Shown: positions 42,611-52,075, counted from the first letter of the stretch. The stretch: 64,000 bases of DNA from an uncultured Prevotellaceae bacterium (GCA_900319235.1 ONNR01000016.1:21836-85835); one strand, 5' to 3'. Notes: generated from the letters alone by a model not told the origin. Translations and numbers: made by a program.

Positions 42611-43831
42611 TTACTTGACGAAGATGATCTTGCCATCCTGGATGCAGATGCCGCTGGCAGCGTTGAGCTGCTGGCCATTGAGGCTGTAGATGCGGTGGCT
42701 CTTGGGTGCATCGTTGTCAATGGTTTCGATGCCTTCTTCACCATGGGTGCCGTAAGCAACAGCAGCATCCGACCAAGTAGCCTTTGCACCATCGGCAGCA
42801 TTCATATACTGAACACCAGCGCCATCGGTAGCCGACATTACTGCAACGCCAACGAGGTACATGCGATACTTTACCTTGAGGGCGATTGGAGTCTCGGCAG
42901 TCCATGGTGTCTTGGTGCACCACTTGTGGTCGTAGCAGCTGTAACCGGTGGCTGTGGACTGGATCTTGTCGTTGTCGTAGTAGGCACGGCATTCGTCAAG
43001 ACGTCCGAAGTAATACTCGATTTCGGCTTCAGTCTCTTCGGAAGAGATAACGTAATTGACGAATTCACCCTGCTTGGTCTCGGGATCGGCAAAGAGAGCC
43101 TCGTACTCCGAAGCGTCTTTCTTGTTCTGGAGATTGACGGTCCACTTGAAAGGCTGGGTGACGGCGATCTTGGTGGGGTCGTTTTCGTCACGCTCGAAAC
43201 CTACGAGATCAACACCCTTGATGACGCGCGTATCGCTTTCAAGCGGATCGGCTGTCATGGTGATGTGGGCCTCACGGTAGGCAAGGTTGGAGAGTTCGCC
43301 CAGCGTATCACTGTCGTTGAGATACTGAGCCTCGATACGTCCGGTGGGGAAGTCCTGAAGAGAGATGCCGCCACTAACCCATGTGGTGGGAACGGGGATG
43401 AAGTAGAGAACCATCGACTTGACATTGGTGAAAGCCCTGAAGGTGCTGCCATCGTTGAGTGGGCCACTCAAGTCGAGACGAGCGCGGTTGAGGGTAACGC
43501 CACGATATACACCTGCCGGAATGGTGAAGCCGTTCTCGGGGTCGGAGTAACGTTCCTTGATGGTGATGTTGAGTCCGAAATCATCGGTGCCAGACTGCAG
43601 GCCGATGCCGCAAGCGTTGAATGCAGATACGCAGGAAGCACCATTCCATGGACGTGGAACAAGACCTTCGACTTCTTCGCCGGTGTCAGGATCCTCATAG
43701 ATGCCCATCTGTGTGGAGACGGTGTCGTTGGTGAGGTAGAAGACGAGCGACTTGTCGAGATTCTTGACTGTGTACTGCGCAGAGGCAGTGAAGACGAGCA
43801 ATGAAGCTGCAAGAGTAAAGAATTTCTTCAT
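42611..43831 (-). CDS. Secreted protein of the pectin locus with GQQ-type C-terminal tail
   Basis: This 406-residue protein has a signal peptide (MKKFFTLAASLLVFTASAQ) and no lipobox. No known domain was recognised. The N-terminal part (20-230) is rich in beta-type segments, including GVYRGVTLNRARLDLSGPLND and MVLYFIPVPTTWVSGG. The C-terminus, RIYSLNGQQLNAASGICIQD then GKIIFVK, again matches the neighbours. It lies directly after SusD, the place where SusE/F-like glycan-binding proteins are usually encoded. Unlike those it is not a lipoprotein, so attachment to the cell would depend on the C-terminal signal. Confidence 0.65.
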   Translation of the reverse strand: MKKFFTLAASLLVFTASAQYTVKNLDKSLVFYLTNDTVSTQMGIYEDPDTGEEVEGLVPRPWNGASCVSAFNACGIGLQSGTDDFGLNITIKERYSDPENGFTIPAGVYRGVTLNRARLDLSGPLNDGSTFRAFTNVKSMVLYFIPVPTTWVSGGISLQDFPTGRIEAQYLNDSDTLGELSNLAYREAHITMTADPLESDTRVIKGVDLVGFERDENDPTKIAVTQPFKWTVNLQNKKDASEYEALFADPETKQGEFVNYVISSEETEAEIEYYFGRLDECRAYYDNDKIQSTATGYSCYDHKWCTKTPWTAETPIALKVKYRMYLVGVAVMSATDGAGVQYMNAADGAKATWSDAAVAYGTHGEEGIETIDNDAPKSHRIYSLNGQQLNAASGICIQDGKIIFVK

Positions 43832-43888
43832 AGGTTTTTTTATTAATGGTTAGTATTTGATGGATAAATAGGCGGGGGAAAGAGTGGG

Positions 43889-43906
43889 GCAGCCTAGCTT
43901 GGCTGC
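43889..43906. repeat. GCAGCC palindrome, copy 4
   Basis: GCAGCCTAGCTTGGCTGC, followed by GACA. A degenerate further copy lies at 43942-43960. Both lie in the 201-bp gap after susD. Confidence 0.6.
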
Positions 43907-44032
43907 GACAGGGATAGAGGGGGCGAGGACAGTGTGGTGTTGGTAGCCATCGATGGATGCGACGGAAACACTGGAGCAATATGCGGGACGAGGGGAACGG
44001 ATGGGGCAGATTAGGCCCCATCCGTCTTAGTC

Positions 44033-46081
44033 TTAGTATCCGTTGTTGCCGTATTCGTCGGGGTTGGCGATTTGGTCGAGCATCTGCTGGGGGATAGGAC
44101 GCACGCGCCATTTGGTCTGATAGGGCTGACCATAGACGTTGCGACGAGGACCATTGAGATATTCGGCAGTGAGCAGGCCCATACGCTTGAGATCGTACCA
44201 GCGCCAGTTCTCGCCGCAGAGTTCGCGGGCACGCTCCTTGGCGAGGTAATCGATGGTAAGCTCAACGCCTTCGAGGATCTTGGCCTCGTTGGATGATTTG
44301 GCAGCATGACGACGCACCGTCTTGAGATATTCAAGACCTTCACCCTTGTGATTGCCGGAGAGGATGGAAGCCTCGGCAGCAAGCAGGTAAATGTCGGTGA
44401 GACGAATGATGGGGAAGTCGTTCAGCGACTGCTGATTGGTCATGATGTACTTCAGAGGTGAAAGCTTCTTAAGCGAAGGCGCGAGCGAACGATAGTTGGC
44501 TTCTTCGGCAACGGCACCATTCTCCTGCAGGTAGGCGAAGATGCCAGTGTTGATTGAGCCATTGATGTTGGGCAAACCTGCCACAAGATATTTCTTGCGA
44601 GCACACCATACCGAATCGACGGCGAAGTTAGGCGTGTAGCATCCAAGGGCAGCGGGACGATTCTCTAGTTCGATGACCTCGGTGCTTGCCATTGAGCCAT
44701 TGTCGGCGTAATAGTTGTAGCCAGCGTAATTGGCCTTGAGTTGTTCGGGTGAGGCGATGTTGCCCGTGATGGTGTAGCGCGACTCGTAGCCCGTTGTCTG
44801 ATAAGCATCCCAGAAGTAGGTGGTGTCCTTGCCGCAAGCCTTGAGGATGGAGAATGGTACGGGGAAAGAACCAGAGGAGATGAAGTACTTGTAGTAGAAG
44901 CTGTCGTCGAAGCGGGTGTCGGCAGTCCATTCGCGTGTCTTGTCATCGCAATAGACGGTGCTGGCTACGTCGGTTTCGCTGGGTTTGGGGTCGAAACAAT
45001 CGTGTAGCAGATAGAGCGTGGGGCGGACACGGGTGGTGTTGGCACGGCCATATCGGATGCCATCACTCTGCACGCCGAAGTTGGCGGCCATGGAGCCAAT
45101 GTTCATCATGTAGTACTGACGTGTACGTCCACGGTTCCAGCCTTCGGGGTTGTAGCCGTTCTCGTGATCGATGGCTTCGAGGAAGATGAATTCGCTGTTG
45201 TTCTTGTTGTTTTCACCGAGCCACTCCTTGGTGCTGCCCGAAGAGGTCTCGTCGGAAGGATAAAGCTGATACTTGCCGCTGTTGATGACAATCTGTGCAT
45301 ATTTGAATGCAGAGTCGGCACACTGTGCAGCCGTATATTTTACACTGCCTTCATTGGTAATGACACTTGCCCATTTGGTATGTCCATCGGGATTTTCGGC
45401 AAAGTCGCGCTCCAGACGTGAACGCTGGATCCACGCTTTGCAGAGCATTGCTGCGGCAGCGTACTTGGTAGCACGTCCACGCTCCTGTCCTTGTGTCTCA
45501 GGAAGGTTCTGATAAGCCATCATAAGGTCCGACATTACTTGGTCGTAGATCTCCTCTTCGGTAGAGCGATAGGCGTGTTCGCGTGCTCCCGCTTCGGCCA
45601 TTGATGTAGTGGTAAGGGTTACACCGCCCCATTGCTCAACGACGTGGAAGTAGGAGAATCCGCGCATGAAGTATGCTTCGGCCACCTTGGCCTTCATTGC
45701 TGTCGGGTCGTAGGCTGGACATTCGTTCTGGTAGTAGATGGCGGTGTTGCAATATGCGATGGTGGCGTAAAGCGCATTCCAGATGACACGATTGACACCG
45801 GTTTCGGTGTTCCATTCGAGGTTGTTGACACACTCCTTCCAGTTTCCGCTGGTGGCGCTACCGTTCTGCCAGAGGTCGCCCATCTCCATCATCGGGATGC
45901 CATCCTCCTTGCCGTACATGTAGTACATGTTCTCGTAGCAGGCATTGATCAGTCCGTCGAAACCGGCTACGGTAGTATAGACAACGTTTTGGTCGAGCTG
46001 AGACTTGTATTCCTCGTCGATGTCACAGGCAGACATTGAGGCGAGCAGGGCTGCAAAAGCAATATATGTTATCTTTTTCAT
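44033..46081 (-). CDS. susD: SusD/RagB-family glycan-binding outer-membrane lipoprotein
   Basis: This 682-residue lipoprotein has the lipobox ALLASMSAC with Cys19. The family features are an N-terminal SusD-like TPR domain (FDGLINACYENMYYMYG, AKVAEAYFMRGFSYFHVVEQWGGV) and a C-terminal RagB part (PIIRLTDIYLLAAEASILSG, RARELCGENWRWYDLKRMG). It sits on the cell surface as the lid of the SusC channel and binds the oligosaccharide to be imported, here presumably a pectin fragment given the neighbouring lyase and esterase. The protein is longer than many SusD proteins (about 550 residues), with extra sequence in the middle. It follows susC by 33 bases. Confidence 0.94.
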   Translation of the reverse strand: MKKITYIAFAALLASMSACDIDEEYKSQLDQNVVYTTVAGFDGLINACYENMYYMYGKEDGIPMMEMGDLWQNGSATSGNWKECVNNLEWNTETGVNRVIWNALYATIAYCNTAIYYQNECPAYDPTAMKAKVAEAYFMRGFSYFHVVEQWGGVTLTTTSMAEAGAREHAYRSTEEEIYDQVMSDLMMAYQNLPETQGQERGRATKYAAAAMLCKAWIQRSRLERDFAENPDGHTKWASVITNEGSVKYTAAQCADSAFKYAQIVINSGKYQLYPSDETSSGSTKEWLGENNKNNSEFIFLEAIDHENGYNPEGWNRGRTRQYYMMNIGSMAANFGVQSDGIRYGRANTTRVRPTLYLLHDCFDPKPSETDVASTVYCDDKTREWTADTRFDDSFYYKYFISSGSFPVPFSILKACGKDTTYFWDAYQTTGYESRYTITGNIASPEQLKANYAGYNYYADNGSMASTEVIELENRPAALGCYTPNFAVDSVWCARKKYLVAGLPNINGSINTGIFAYLQENGAVAEEANYRSLAPSLKKLSPLKYIMTNQQSLNDFPIIRLTDIYLLAAEASILSGNHKGEGLEYLKTVRRHAAKSSNEAKILEGVELTIDYLAKERARELCGENWRWYDLKRMGLLTAEYLNGPRRNVYGQPYQTKWRVRPIPQQMLDQIANPDEYGNNGY

Positions 46082-46114
46082 GATTGTCTGACGAATTAGT
46101 TCGATTTAGCCGGT

Positions 46115-49100
46115 TTAGAACGAAGCGTTGATACCAAAGACGAAGGTCTTGTAGAGCGGGAAGTCGGAGGACGTGTTCTCGGGGTCAAGACCCTTCAGCA
46201 TTTCGTCCTTGCAGAAGATGAACGGATTCTGGACGGTGCCGTAGATGCGGAGCTGGCTCATGTGTGCCTTACGCAGGAGTTTGACGGGCACGGAATAGCC
46301 TAGGGTGATGTTCTTGATCTTGATGAACGAGCCATCGACATAGAGGAGGGCAGCCTTAGCCTCGTTGCTGACGCTGAGCTTGGCCAAAGGGAAGGCATTG
46401 GTGGGGTTGCTGGGTGTCCAGTAGTCGAAATCAGCGGGCAGGTTCTTCTCTCCGACATAACCGAGGAGGTCGCCGTTGACCATCTGTCCCCAACGCATGA
46501 CAGTCATTACCGAAAGGTCGAAGCCACGGTAGGTGAAGTTGTTGGTCCAGCCGATGGTGAAGTCTGGAGTCTTGTGGCCGAGTATCATCTTGTCGTTGGC
46601 ACCGAGCGTATAGATGTTTTCATCGACGATGGTGACGCTTCCGTCAGCAGCGGTCTCGGGAGTACCTTGGCGATAGTAGGTGCGGTTGCCATTGGCATCT
46701 TCGGTATAGTAGGCACCATGTCGCTCTACAGGAGAGTATTCGTTGGTGATGCGGTCGCGTGTGTAGCCGGTGTAATGATAAGACGGATCCCACTTGAGAC
46801 CGGAACCATCGGCCAGATGGACCTGGCCAGGCACGAGGCCGAAGCAAGCAGCCTGGTCCTCCTGTCCCAGTTGCCAGATGCCGTTCTTCTTATAATTATA
46901 ATAGGTATTGACGGGATTGTCAATGAAGAGGCCGAGCGAGATGAGTTCATCGACGGTGGTATTGTTTCCAAGGTCAATGCTCTTGAGGCGTTCGTTGTTC
47001 TTCGCAAAGGTAACGGTTGATGTCCAAGTAAAGTCGCGGGTGACGATGTTGCGCGAATTGAGCGAGATTTCGATACCGTCGTTCTTTATTCGGGCTACGT
47101 TCGACATCATCGTGTAGGGATTCTTGGCATTGTAAAGACCGTAGGCCGTAGGCAACTGTCGCTTGTAGAGCACGTCCTTGGTGTCGGTGCTATAGTAGTC
47201 GATGCTGGCATCGAGACGTCCCTTGAAGATTGAGAAGTCAAGACCGATGTTAAAGTTGTAGGACTTCTCCCAGCCGAGGTCATAGTTGGCCACGGCTTGT
47301 GTGAGGATATAGCTCTGCACCTGGCCGCCACCGAGGTTGAGGTAGTTTGACGATGACTCGACCAAAGTCTTCGATGAATATGGGTCGATGTTGGAGTTTC
47401 CTGTCACACCGTAGCCTGCACGAAGCTTCAGATTGTCGAGCCAGCCGGCTGTAGATTCCATCCATGGTTCGTCGCTGATGCGCCAGCCGATGGAAGCAGA
47501 GGGGAATGAGTCCCACTGGTTGTAGAGCTGCGAGGCACCGTCCCAGCGCATAGTTGCACTAAAGAGATAGCGGCCCAGTAGGCTATAGTTGATACGAGCT
47601 GCATAAGAGAGCATCTTCTTCAGTGAGTAGTTCGAATCGACCGAAGGCTGAAGTCCGCTGCTGAGGCTGTAGAACGTATAGCTGTCGTAGTCGAAGCCAC
47701 GGTTGTAGGCATAGGCATATTCGCTGTGCGAACGGCTGTATTCGATGATGCCGGTGGCCGTGATGTCGTGGGCCTTTCCAATCTTGAAGTTGTAGTTGAG
47801 GATGTTCTGCCACTGCAGTCCCCAGCCGTCATTATGTGAGATGCTTGCCGTACGAGTTCCCTTGTCGGCACTCGAACCGGTGAGTTTGTAGTAGGTATTG
47901 AGACCGTCAAAGTTGCCGGCACGCGAAGTGGAGACACTTGTATTGAAGAGCGACTTGAACGAGAGACCCTTCAATGGGCGGATTTCGACGAAAGGAGCGA
48001 TGTTGATGCGGGTGGCTCGGGAAGTGTTGACGAACTGTCCGGGGATATCGTCGGCCATGATGTTGGTGTAATCATCGCTCGAACCGGTAGGATACTGCTT
48101 GAGCGAGCCATCAGCCTCATAGACCTCGCCAATCGGCATCTCGTTCAGGATCTTCGACAGACGGGAGTTGCGCCTGTTGCGGTCGGAGTAGGAGAGCGAC
48201 GACTGGAAGCCGATGGTGATATAGCGGTTGGCCTCGAAGGTGGTGCCGGCGCGGAAGGTGAGCTGCTTGAAGTTGTCGTTGCGGTACATGCCCTCCTCGT
48301 TCTGCCAGCCGAAGCTGGCGTACGACTGCGTCTTGTCGTTGCCGCCGCGCACCGAGAGGGAATAGTTCTGCTGCACACCCGTCTTGAGGACTTCATCCTT
48401 CCAGTTGATGAACTTGCCCTGCCTGTAGCAATCCAAGCCCTGCTGAGAGATACGATACTCGTCGAAGAGGCGTGCAATAGCGTCGTCACGATTGGGGTAT
48501 TCGTTCCAAACCGACTTTCCGTAATAGACGTCGTAGCCGGTGGCCATGTAGTTGATCCAATCCTCGCCCGTATAGGTCTCGGGATAGGCTGGCAGACAGT
48601 TGAGACCCATATAGGCATTGAAATCGACACTCACCTTGCCCTTGGTGCCCTGCTTGGTGGTGACGATGATGACACCATTGGCACCTGCCGATCCGTAGAT
48701 GGCGGTGGAGGAGGCATCCTTGAGCACCTCGATGCTCTCGATGTCGTTGGGGTTGAGGTTGGCGATGGATCCGCCGCTCACGCCGTCGATGACGAAGAGG
48801 GGCGCATTCGATCCGTCGAGCGAACGGTTACCACGCAGCAGAAGGGTGGGCGACTGTCCTGCCTGGCCAGACTCGCGGGTGATGTCGAGACCTGCTATCT
48901 TGCCCTGTAGGCCTTCCATGGCGTTCATCACAGGAGCCACCTTGATTTCGTCGGCCTTGACACTCGAAATGGCACCGGTGAGGTCGCGTTTCTTCTGCAC
49001 ACCATAACCGACCACAACCACTTCCTCAAGCAGGTCGTTGTCTTCGCGTATGACGATATTCAGTTTGGTATTGCCCTTGACAGGAACGTCCTCTGCCGTG

Positions 49101-49363
49101 TATCCGACGAAACTGACGTGGAGCACCGACTTGTCGGTCACACCTGAGATCGAGAAGTTGCCGTCGAGGTCGGTGATGGTGCCTGTTGTTGTGCCTTTGA
49201 CGAGGACGTTGGCACCAATGACAGGTTCACCGGTGGCCTGGTCAATCACTTGGCCGGTCACAGTTCGGGTTTGTCCAAACAGCATGCTTCCGCTCCACAT
49301 TATCGTGAACAGAATGGCAAGAATTCGAACAAAAGGCATACAAATGCGCTGGTTGTTGAACAT
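46115..49363 (-). CDS. susC: SusC/RagA-family TonB-dependent outer-membrane transporter
   Basis: This 1082-residue protein has a signal peptide (about 1-30), then a carboxypeptidase-regulatory-like domain (VTGQVIDQATGEPVIGANVLVKG), the TonB box region EEVVVVGYGVQKKRDLTGAI, a plug domain with LLLRGNRSLDGSNAPLFVIDG and IESIEVLKDASSTAIYGSAGANGVI, and a 22-strand barrel that ends in VFGINASF. It imports oligosaccharides with energy from TonB-ExbBD. There is no N-terminal STN domain, so it should not signal through an anti-sigma factor. It is the first gene of the leftward pectin locus with a promoter at 49456. Confidence 0.96.
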   Translation of the reverse strand: MFNNQRICMPFVRILAILFTIMWSGSMLFGQTRTVTGQVIDQATGEPVIGANVLVKGTTTGTITDLDGNFSISGVTDKSVLHVSFVGYTAEDVPVKGNTKLNIVIREDNDLLEEVVVVGYGVQKKRDLTGAISSVKADEIKVAPVMNAMEGLQGKIAGLDITRESGQAGQSPTLLLRGNRSLDGSNAPLFVIDGVSGGSIANLNPNDIESIEVLKDASSTAIYGSAGANGVIIVTTKQGTKGKVSVDFNAYMGLNCLPAYPETYTGEDWINYMATGYDVYYGKSVWNEYPNRDDAIARLFDEYRISQQGLDCYRQGKFINWKDEVLKTGVQQNYSLSVRGGNDKTQSYASFGWQNEEGMYRNDNFKQLTFRAGTTFEANRYITIGFQSSLSYSDRNRRNSRLSKILNEMPIGEVYEADGSLKQYPTGSSDDYTNIMADDIPGQFVNTSRATRINIAPFVEIRPLKGLSFKSLFNTSVSTSRAGNFDGLNTYYKLTGSSADKGTRTASISHNDGWGLQWQNILNYNFKIGKAHDITATGIIEYSRSHSEYAYAYNRGFDYDSYTFYSLSSGLQPSVDSNYSLKKMLSYAARINYSLLGRYLFSATMRWDGASQLYNQWDSFPSASIGWRISDEPWMESTAGWLDNLKLRAGYGVTGNSNIDPYSSKTLVESSSNYLNLGGGQVQSYILTQAVANYDLGWEKSYNFNIGLDFSIFKGRLDASIDYYSTDTKDVLYKRQLPTAYGLYNAKNPYTMMSNVARIKNDGIEISLNSRNIVTRDFTWTSTVTFAKNNERLKSIDLGNNTTVDELISLGLFIDNPVNTYYNYKKNGIWQLGQEDQAACFGLVPGQVHLADGSGLKWDPSYHYTGYTRDRITNEYSPVERHGAYYTEDANGNRTYYRQGTPETAADGSVTIVDENIYTLGANDKMILGHKTPDFTIGWTNNFTYRGFDLSVMTVMRWGQMVNGDLLGYVGEKNLPADFDYWTPSNPTNAFPLAKLSVSNEAKAALLYVDGSFIKIKNITLGYSVPVKLLRKAHMSQLRIYGTVQNPFIFCKDEMLKGLDPENTSSDFPLYKTFVFGINASF

Positions 49364-49455
49364 GTTAGAGTGTTTTTTATAGGTTAAGAATTGGGTGCTT
49401 AAGTATCTCGCTTTTCAATGTGCTGGATGAAGTAATCGTATACTTTTATCCGCTG

Positions 49456-49487
49456 CAAAGATAAGGAATTGGAAAGTCAAAACCAAA
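49456..49487 (-). promoter_or_regulatory. Promoter for the susCD operon
   Basis: On the complement strand TTTG (49484-49487), 20 bases, TATCTTTG (49456-49463). A leader of roughly 85 bases precedes the susC ATG. Confidence 0.82.
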
Positions 49488-49566
49488 TTTTCGGTGAAAA
49501 AAAAGCAAAAAAAGGAAAAATTTTGATTTTTATAGCGAAAATAAACGAAAATTGCATAAAAAAACT

Positions 49567-49574
49567 TATATTTG
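49567..49574 (+). promoter_or_regulatory. -7 element for the MATE gene
   Basis: TATATTTG lies 52 bases before the ATG at 49627. No good -33 TTTG was found. Its position argues against the longer reading frame starting upstream. Confidence 0.6.
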
Positions 49575-49626
49575 CACCATCATTGTGGATGAATTGATAT
49601 TTGTAAACTTCAGAAACAAGAAATTT

Positions 49627-51018
49627 ATGATCGAATATAAGGACGAAAGACAGCGGCAACTGGCGACCAACCCTGTTGGCAGACTGCTGATACAGTTTGC
49701 TACACCCAGCATCATTGCCATGTCGGCAAGTTCGATTTATCACCTCTGCGACTCCATCTTCATCGGTCGCGGAGCGGGTCCTCTTGCCATTGCAGGTCTT
49801 GCCATCACGTTCCCGCTGATGAACATCTCGGCTGCTTTTGGTGCTATGTTGGGCGTGGGTTCGGCGGCACAGACTTCGGTGAAGATGGGAGAGGGCAATC
49901 AGCAGCGTGCGTTGATGATCTTCGGCAACATGCTACGCCTCGACATCACTATCGGTTTGATAATAACGGTGCTTGGCCTGTTGTTCCTCGACCCAATCCT
50001 CAGGCTCTTTGGCGCCAGTGATGCCACCTTGCCCTATGCGCACGACTATATGCAGATTATCCTGGCCGGCAACATCATCACCCACACCTTCCTCGGTATG
50101 AACGACCAGTTGCGAGCCACGGGTAATCCCCGTAAGGCGATGGCAGCCCAACTTATTGCCGTGGTGGTGAACATCATCCTCGATGCCCTGTTCATCTTCG
50201 GTTTCGGTTGGGGTATGCGCGGAGCAGCTTTGGCTACGGTATTGGGACAGGTATGTGCCTGGATCTTTGAGTTCCGTTTCTTCCTCGACAAGACCAACTT
50301 CGTGCATTTCGCACGTATCGGTCTGAAGGTGCGTGTCGATATCATCCGTGAGATACTTGCAATTGGCCTTTCTCCCTTCTGTGTCAATCTTTGCAATTGT
50401 CTGATTGTCATCATCATCAACCGTTCACTGATATCCTATGGCGGTGCCGATGGTGATATGTATGTGGGTGTTTATGGTATCGTGAATCGTGTGGCGATGC
50501 TCATCGTCATGATGGTGATGGGCTTTGGCCAGGGCCTGCAACCGATTGTGGGCTTCAATATTGGAGCCCGTCTTTATGGACGTGTGCGGGGTGTTATGAA
50601 GTTTGCCTTGGCTTGTGCCACGACGGTGATGACCGTAGGTTATTTGCTTGTCTTCCTGTTCCCCGGTCAGATGGCTTCGCTTTTCACCACCGATGCCGAT
50701 ATGGTGGCCAAGTGTATTCCTGCCCTGCGAATTATCATGTGCGTCTTCCCGTTGGTGGGCCCGCAGATGATGACCATGTCGTTCTTCCAGTCGAGCCAAA
50801 GGGCGGGCATTGCCATCCTGCTGAGCACTTCGCGTCAACTGTTGTTCCTGCTGCCTATGTTGCTCGTCCTTCCTCGTATTATGGGTGTCTATGGCGTTTG
50901 GTGGTCGTTCCCCATCAGCGATGCCATCTCGTTTATGCTGGCTGCAATCTTCTTGGTGCGCGAGTTGAGAAGACTAGACAAGAAGATAGACCAGACCCCC
51001 TCTTGTCCCCCTGCTTAG
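49627..51018 (+). CDS. MATE-family multidrug/metabolite exporter
   Basis: This 463-residue protein has twelve hydrophobic helices in the two six-helix halves of MATE/NorM proteins. It starts RLLIQFATPSIIAMSASSIYHLCDSIFIG, a standard first helix. Later family segments are GMNDQLRATGNPRKAMAAQL, VGVYGIVNRVAMLIVMM and GFGQGLQPIVGFNIGA. It exports cationic compounds in exchange for Na+ or H+. The last residues (QTPSCPPA) and the stop codon are encoded by the C-rich palindromic element at 50993-51078, so the original C-terminus has been replaced or extended by repeat sequence. Confidence 0.93.
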   Translation: MIEYKDERQRQLATNPVGRLLIQFATPSIIAMSASSIYHLCDSIFIGRGAGPLAIAGLAITFPLMNISAAFGAMLGVGSAAQTSVKMGEGNQQRALMIFGNMLRLDITIGLIITVLGLLFLDPILRLFGASDATLPYAHDYMQIILAGNIITHTFLGMNDQLRATGNPRKAMAAQLIAVVVNIILDALFIFGFGWGMRGAALATVLGQVCAWIFEFRFFLDKTNFVHFARIGLKVRVDIIREILAIGLSPFCVNLCNCLIVIIINRSLISYGGADGDMYVGVYGIVNRVAMLIVMMVMGFGQGLQPIVGFNIGARLYGRVRGVMKFALACATTVMTVGYLLVFLFPGQMASLFTTDADMVAKCIPALRIIMCVFPLVGPQMMTMSFFQSSQRAGIAILLSTSRQLLFLLPMLLVLPRIMGVYGVWWSFPISDAISFMLAAIFLVRELRRLDKKIDQTPSCPPA

Positions 51019-51078
51019 GGGGAAGACCCGGCGCCGAACAAAAAAGTCCCCCTATGCAGGGGGATTTAGAGGGTCTTT
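50993..51078. repeat. C-rich palindromic element between convergent genes
   Basis: The left end GACCCCC...GTCCCCCTGCTTAGGGGG and right end TCCCCCTATGCAGGGGGA...GAGGGTC are inverse to each other. It covers the MATE stop codon and abuts the NnrD stop codon. Family of 1741-1920. Confidence 0.8.
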
Positions 51079-51931
51079 ACAATTCCTTAAACGCTATTCC
51101 CAGCCACTTCGTGATGTCGGAGGGGAGGAGCGATTCCTCGCTTTCGTTGCCCCTCTCGATGGCCAGGTCGGCGGCCATGGCGTGCAGCGATACACCCAGG
51201 ATAGAGGCATCTTGTGCAGTGTAGCCTTGTGCGCGCAGTCCTAGCAGAATGCCTGTCAATGTGTCTCCCGAACCTCCGACAGCCATTCCGGCATTGCCGA
51301 AGTTCTCATTGCGAAAAATGTTGCCATCGGGCAGATGGATGTTGGTGTAGTGGTCCTTGAGGATAACCACTACACCATATTTCATGGCCATAACCAGGCA
51401 GTTGCCGCATCCAGTGGCATTCAGCAGGCGTTTGGCTTCGCCAGGATGAGGCGTAAGGATGGTGTCCTTGGGCAATTTGTCCAAAAGGTGAGGATGCAGG
51501 GAAAGGATGTTGAGCGCATCAGCATCGAGGATGAGGGCAGGATCAGGCATTCCTGGCGATGACAATCCGCGATTCAGCAGTTCGATAAGTGCATCCTGCG
51601 TCTCTTCATGCAGTCCCAAACCGGGGCCTATGGCTACGGCATCGATGCCGCTGTGCCACTCGATGTGGGTGTGGTAGTCGGTGCGGTTGTCGGTCTCGCA
51701 CTTCGCTTCTGGCAAGCCCAACTGCATGATTTCATATCCGCAACGGGGCACGCGCACGGTAAGTAACCCTACGCCACTGCGCATACAAGCCCTGGCAGCA
51801 AGCAGCGAAGCGCCCATCATGCCGCGACTGCCGGCAACGAGCAGGGCATTGCCGAAATCGTTCTTGTGGCTGAAAGGCTCGCGTTGGTGAAGCAGTTGAC
51901 TCAGGTATTCTTCGGTGATAACTCTTGTCAT
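51077..51931 (-). CDS. nnrD: ADP/ATP-dependent NAD(P)H-hydrate dehydratase (stand-alone)
   Basis: From the ATG at 51931 the protein has 284 residues; the longer frame starts inside the promoter. It has the ribokinase-like fold of the YjeF C-terminal domain: NALLVAGSRGMMGASLLAARACMRSG, VAIGPGLGL, LILDADALN, LTPHPGEAKRLL and the catalytic GGSGDTLTGILLGLRAQG. The enzyme repairs hydrated NAD(P)H using a nucleoside phosphate. Most Bacteroidetes have it fused to the epimerase NnrE; here the epimerase domain is missing and none is encoded nearby. It has its own promoter and converges with the MATE gene across the repeat element. Confidence 0.92.
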   Translation of the reverse strand: MTRVITEEYLSQLLHQREPFSHKNDFGNALLVAGSRGMMGASLLAARACMRSGVGLLTVRVPRCGYEIMQLGLPEAKCETDNRTDYHTHIEWHSGIDAVAIGPGLGLHEETQDALIELLNRGLSSPGMPDPALILDADALNILSLHPHLLDKLPKDTILTPHPGEAKRLLNATGCGNCLVMAMKYGVVVILKDHYTNIHLPDGNIFRNENFGNAGMAVGGSGDTLTGILLGLRAQGYTAQDASILGVSLHAMAADLAIERGNESEESLLPSDITKWLGIAFKEL

Positions 51932-51955
51932 ATAGTTCGTTTTGTATGATTGGTG

Positions 51956-51987
51956 CAAAGGTATTGTCTTTTGGCGAAAAGACCAAA
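51956..51987 (-). promoter_or_regulatory. Promoter for nnrD
   Basis: On the complement strand TTTG (51984-51987), 20 bases, TACCTTTG (51956-51963). Confidence 0.8.
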
Positions 51988-52075
51988 AAAATGCACAAAA
52001 ATATGAAGACGAAAATGCAAATTGAGTATAAATTGAATAAGATTTGAGGCAAAATTGCAGAAATTTTCACAAAAA

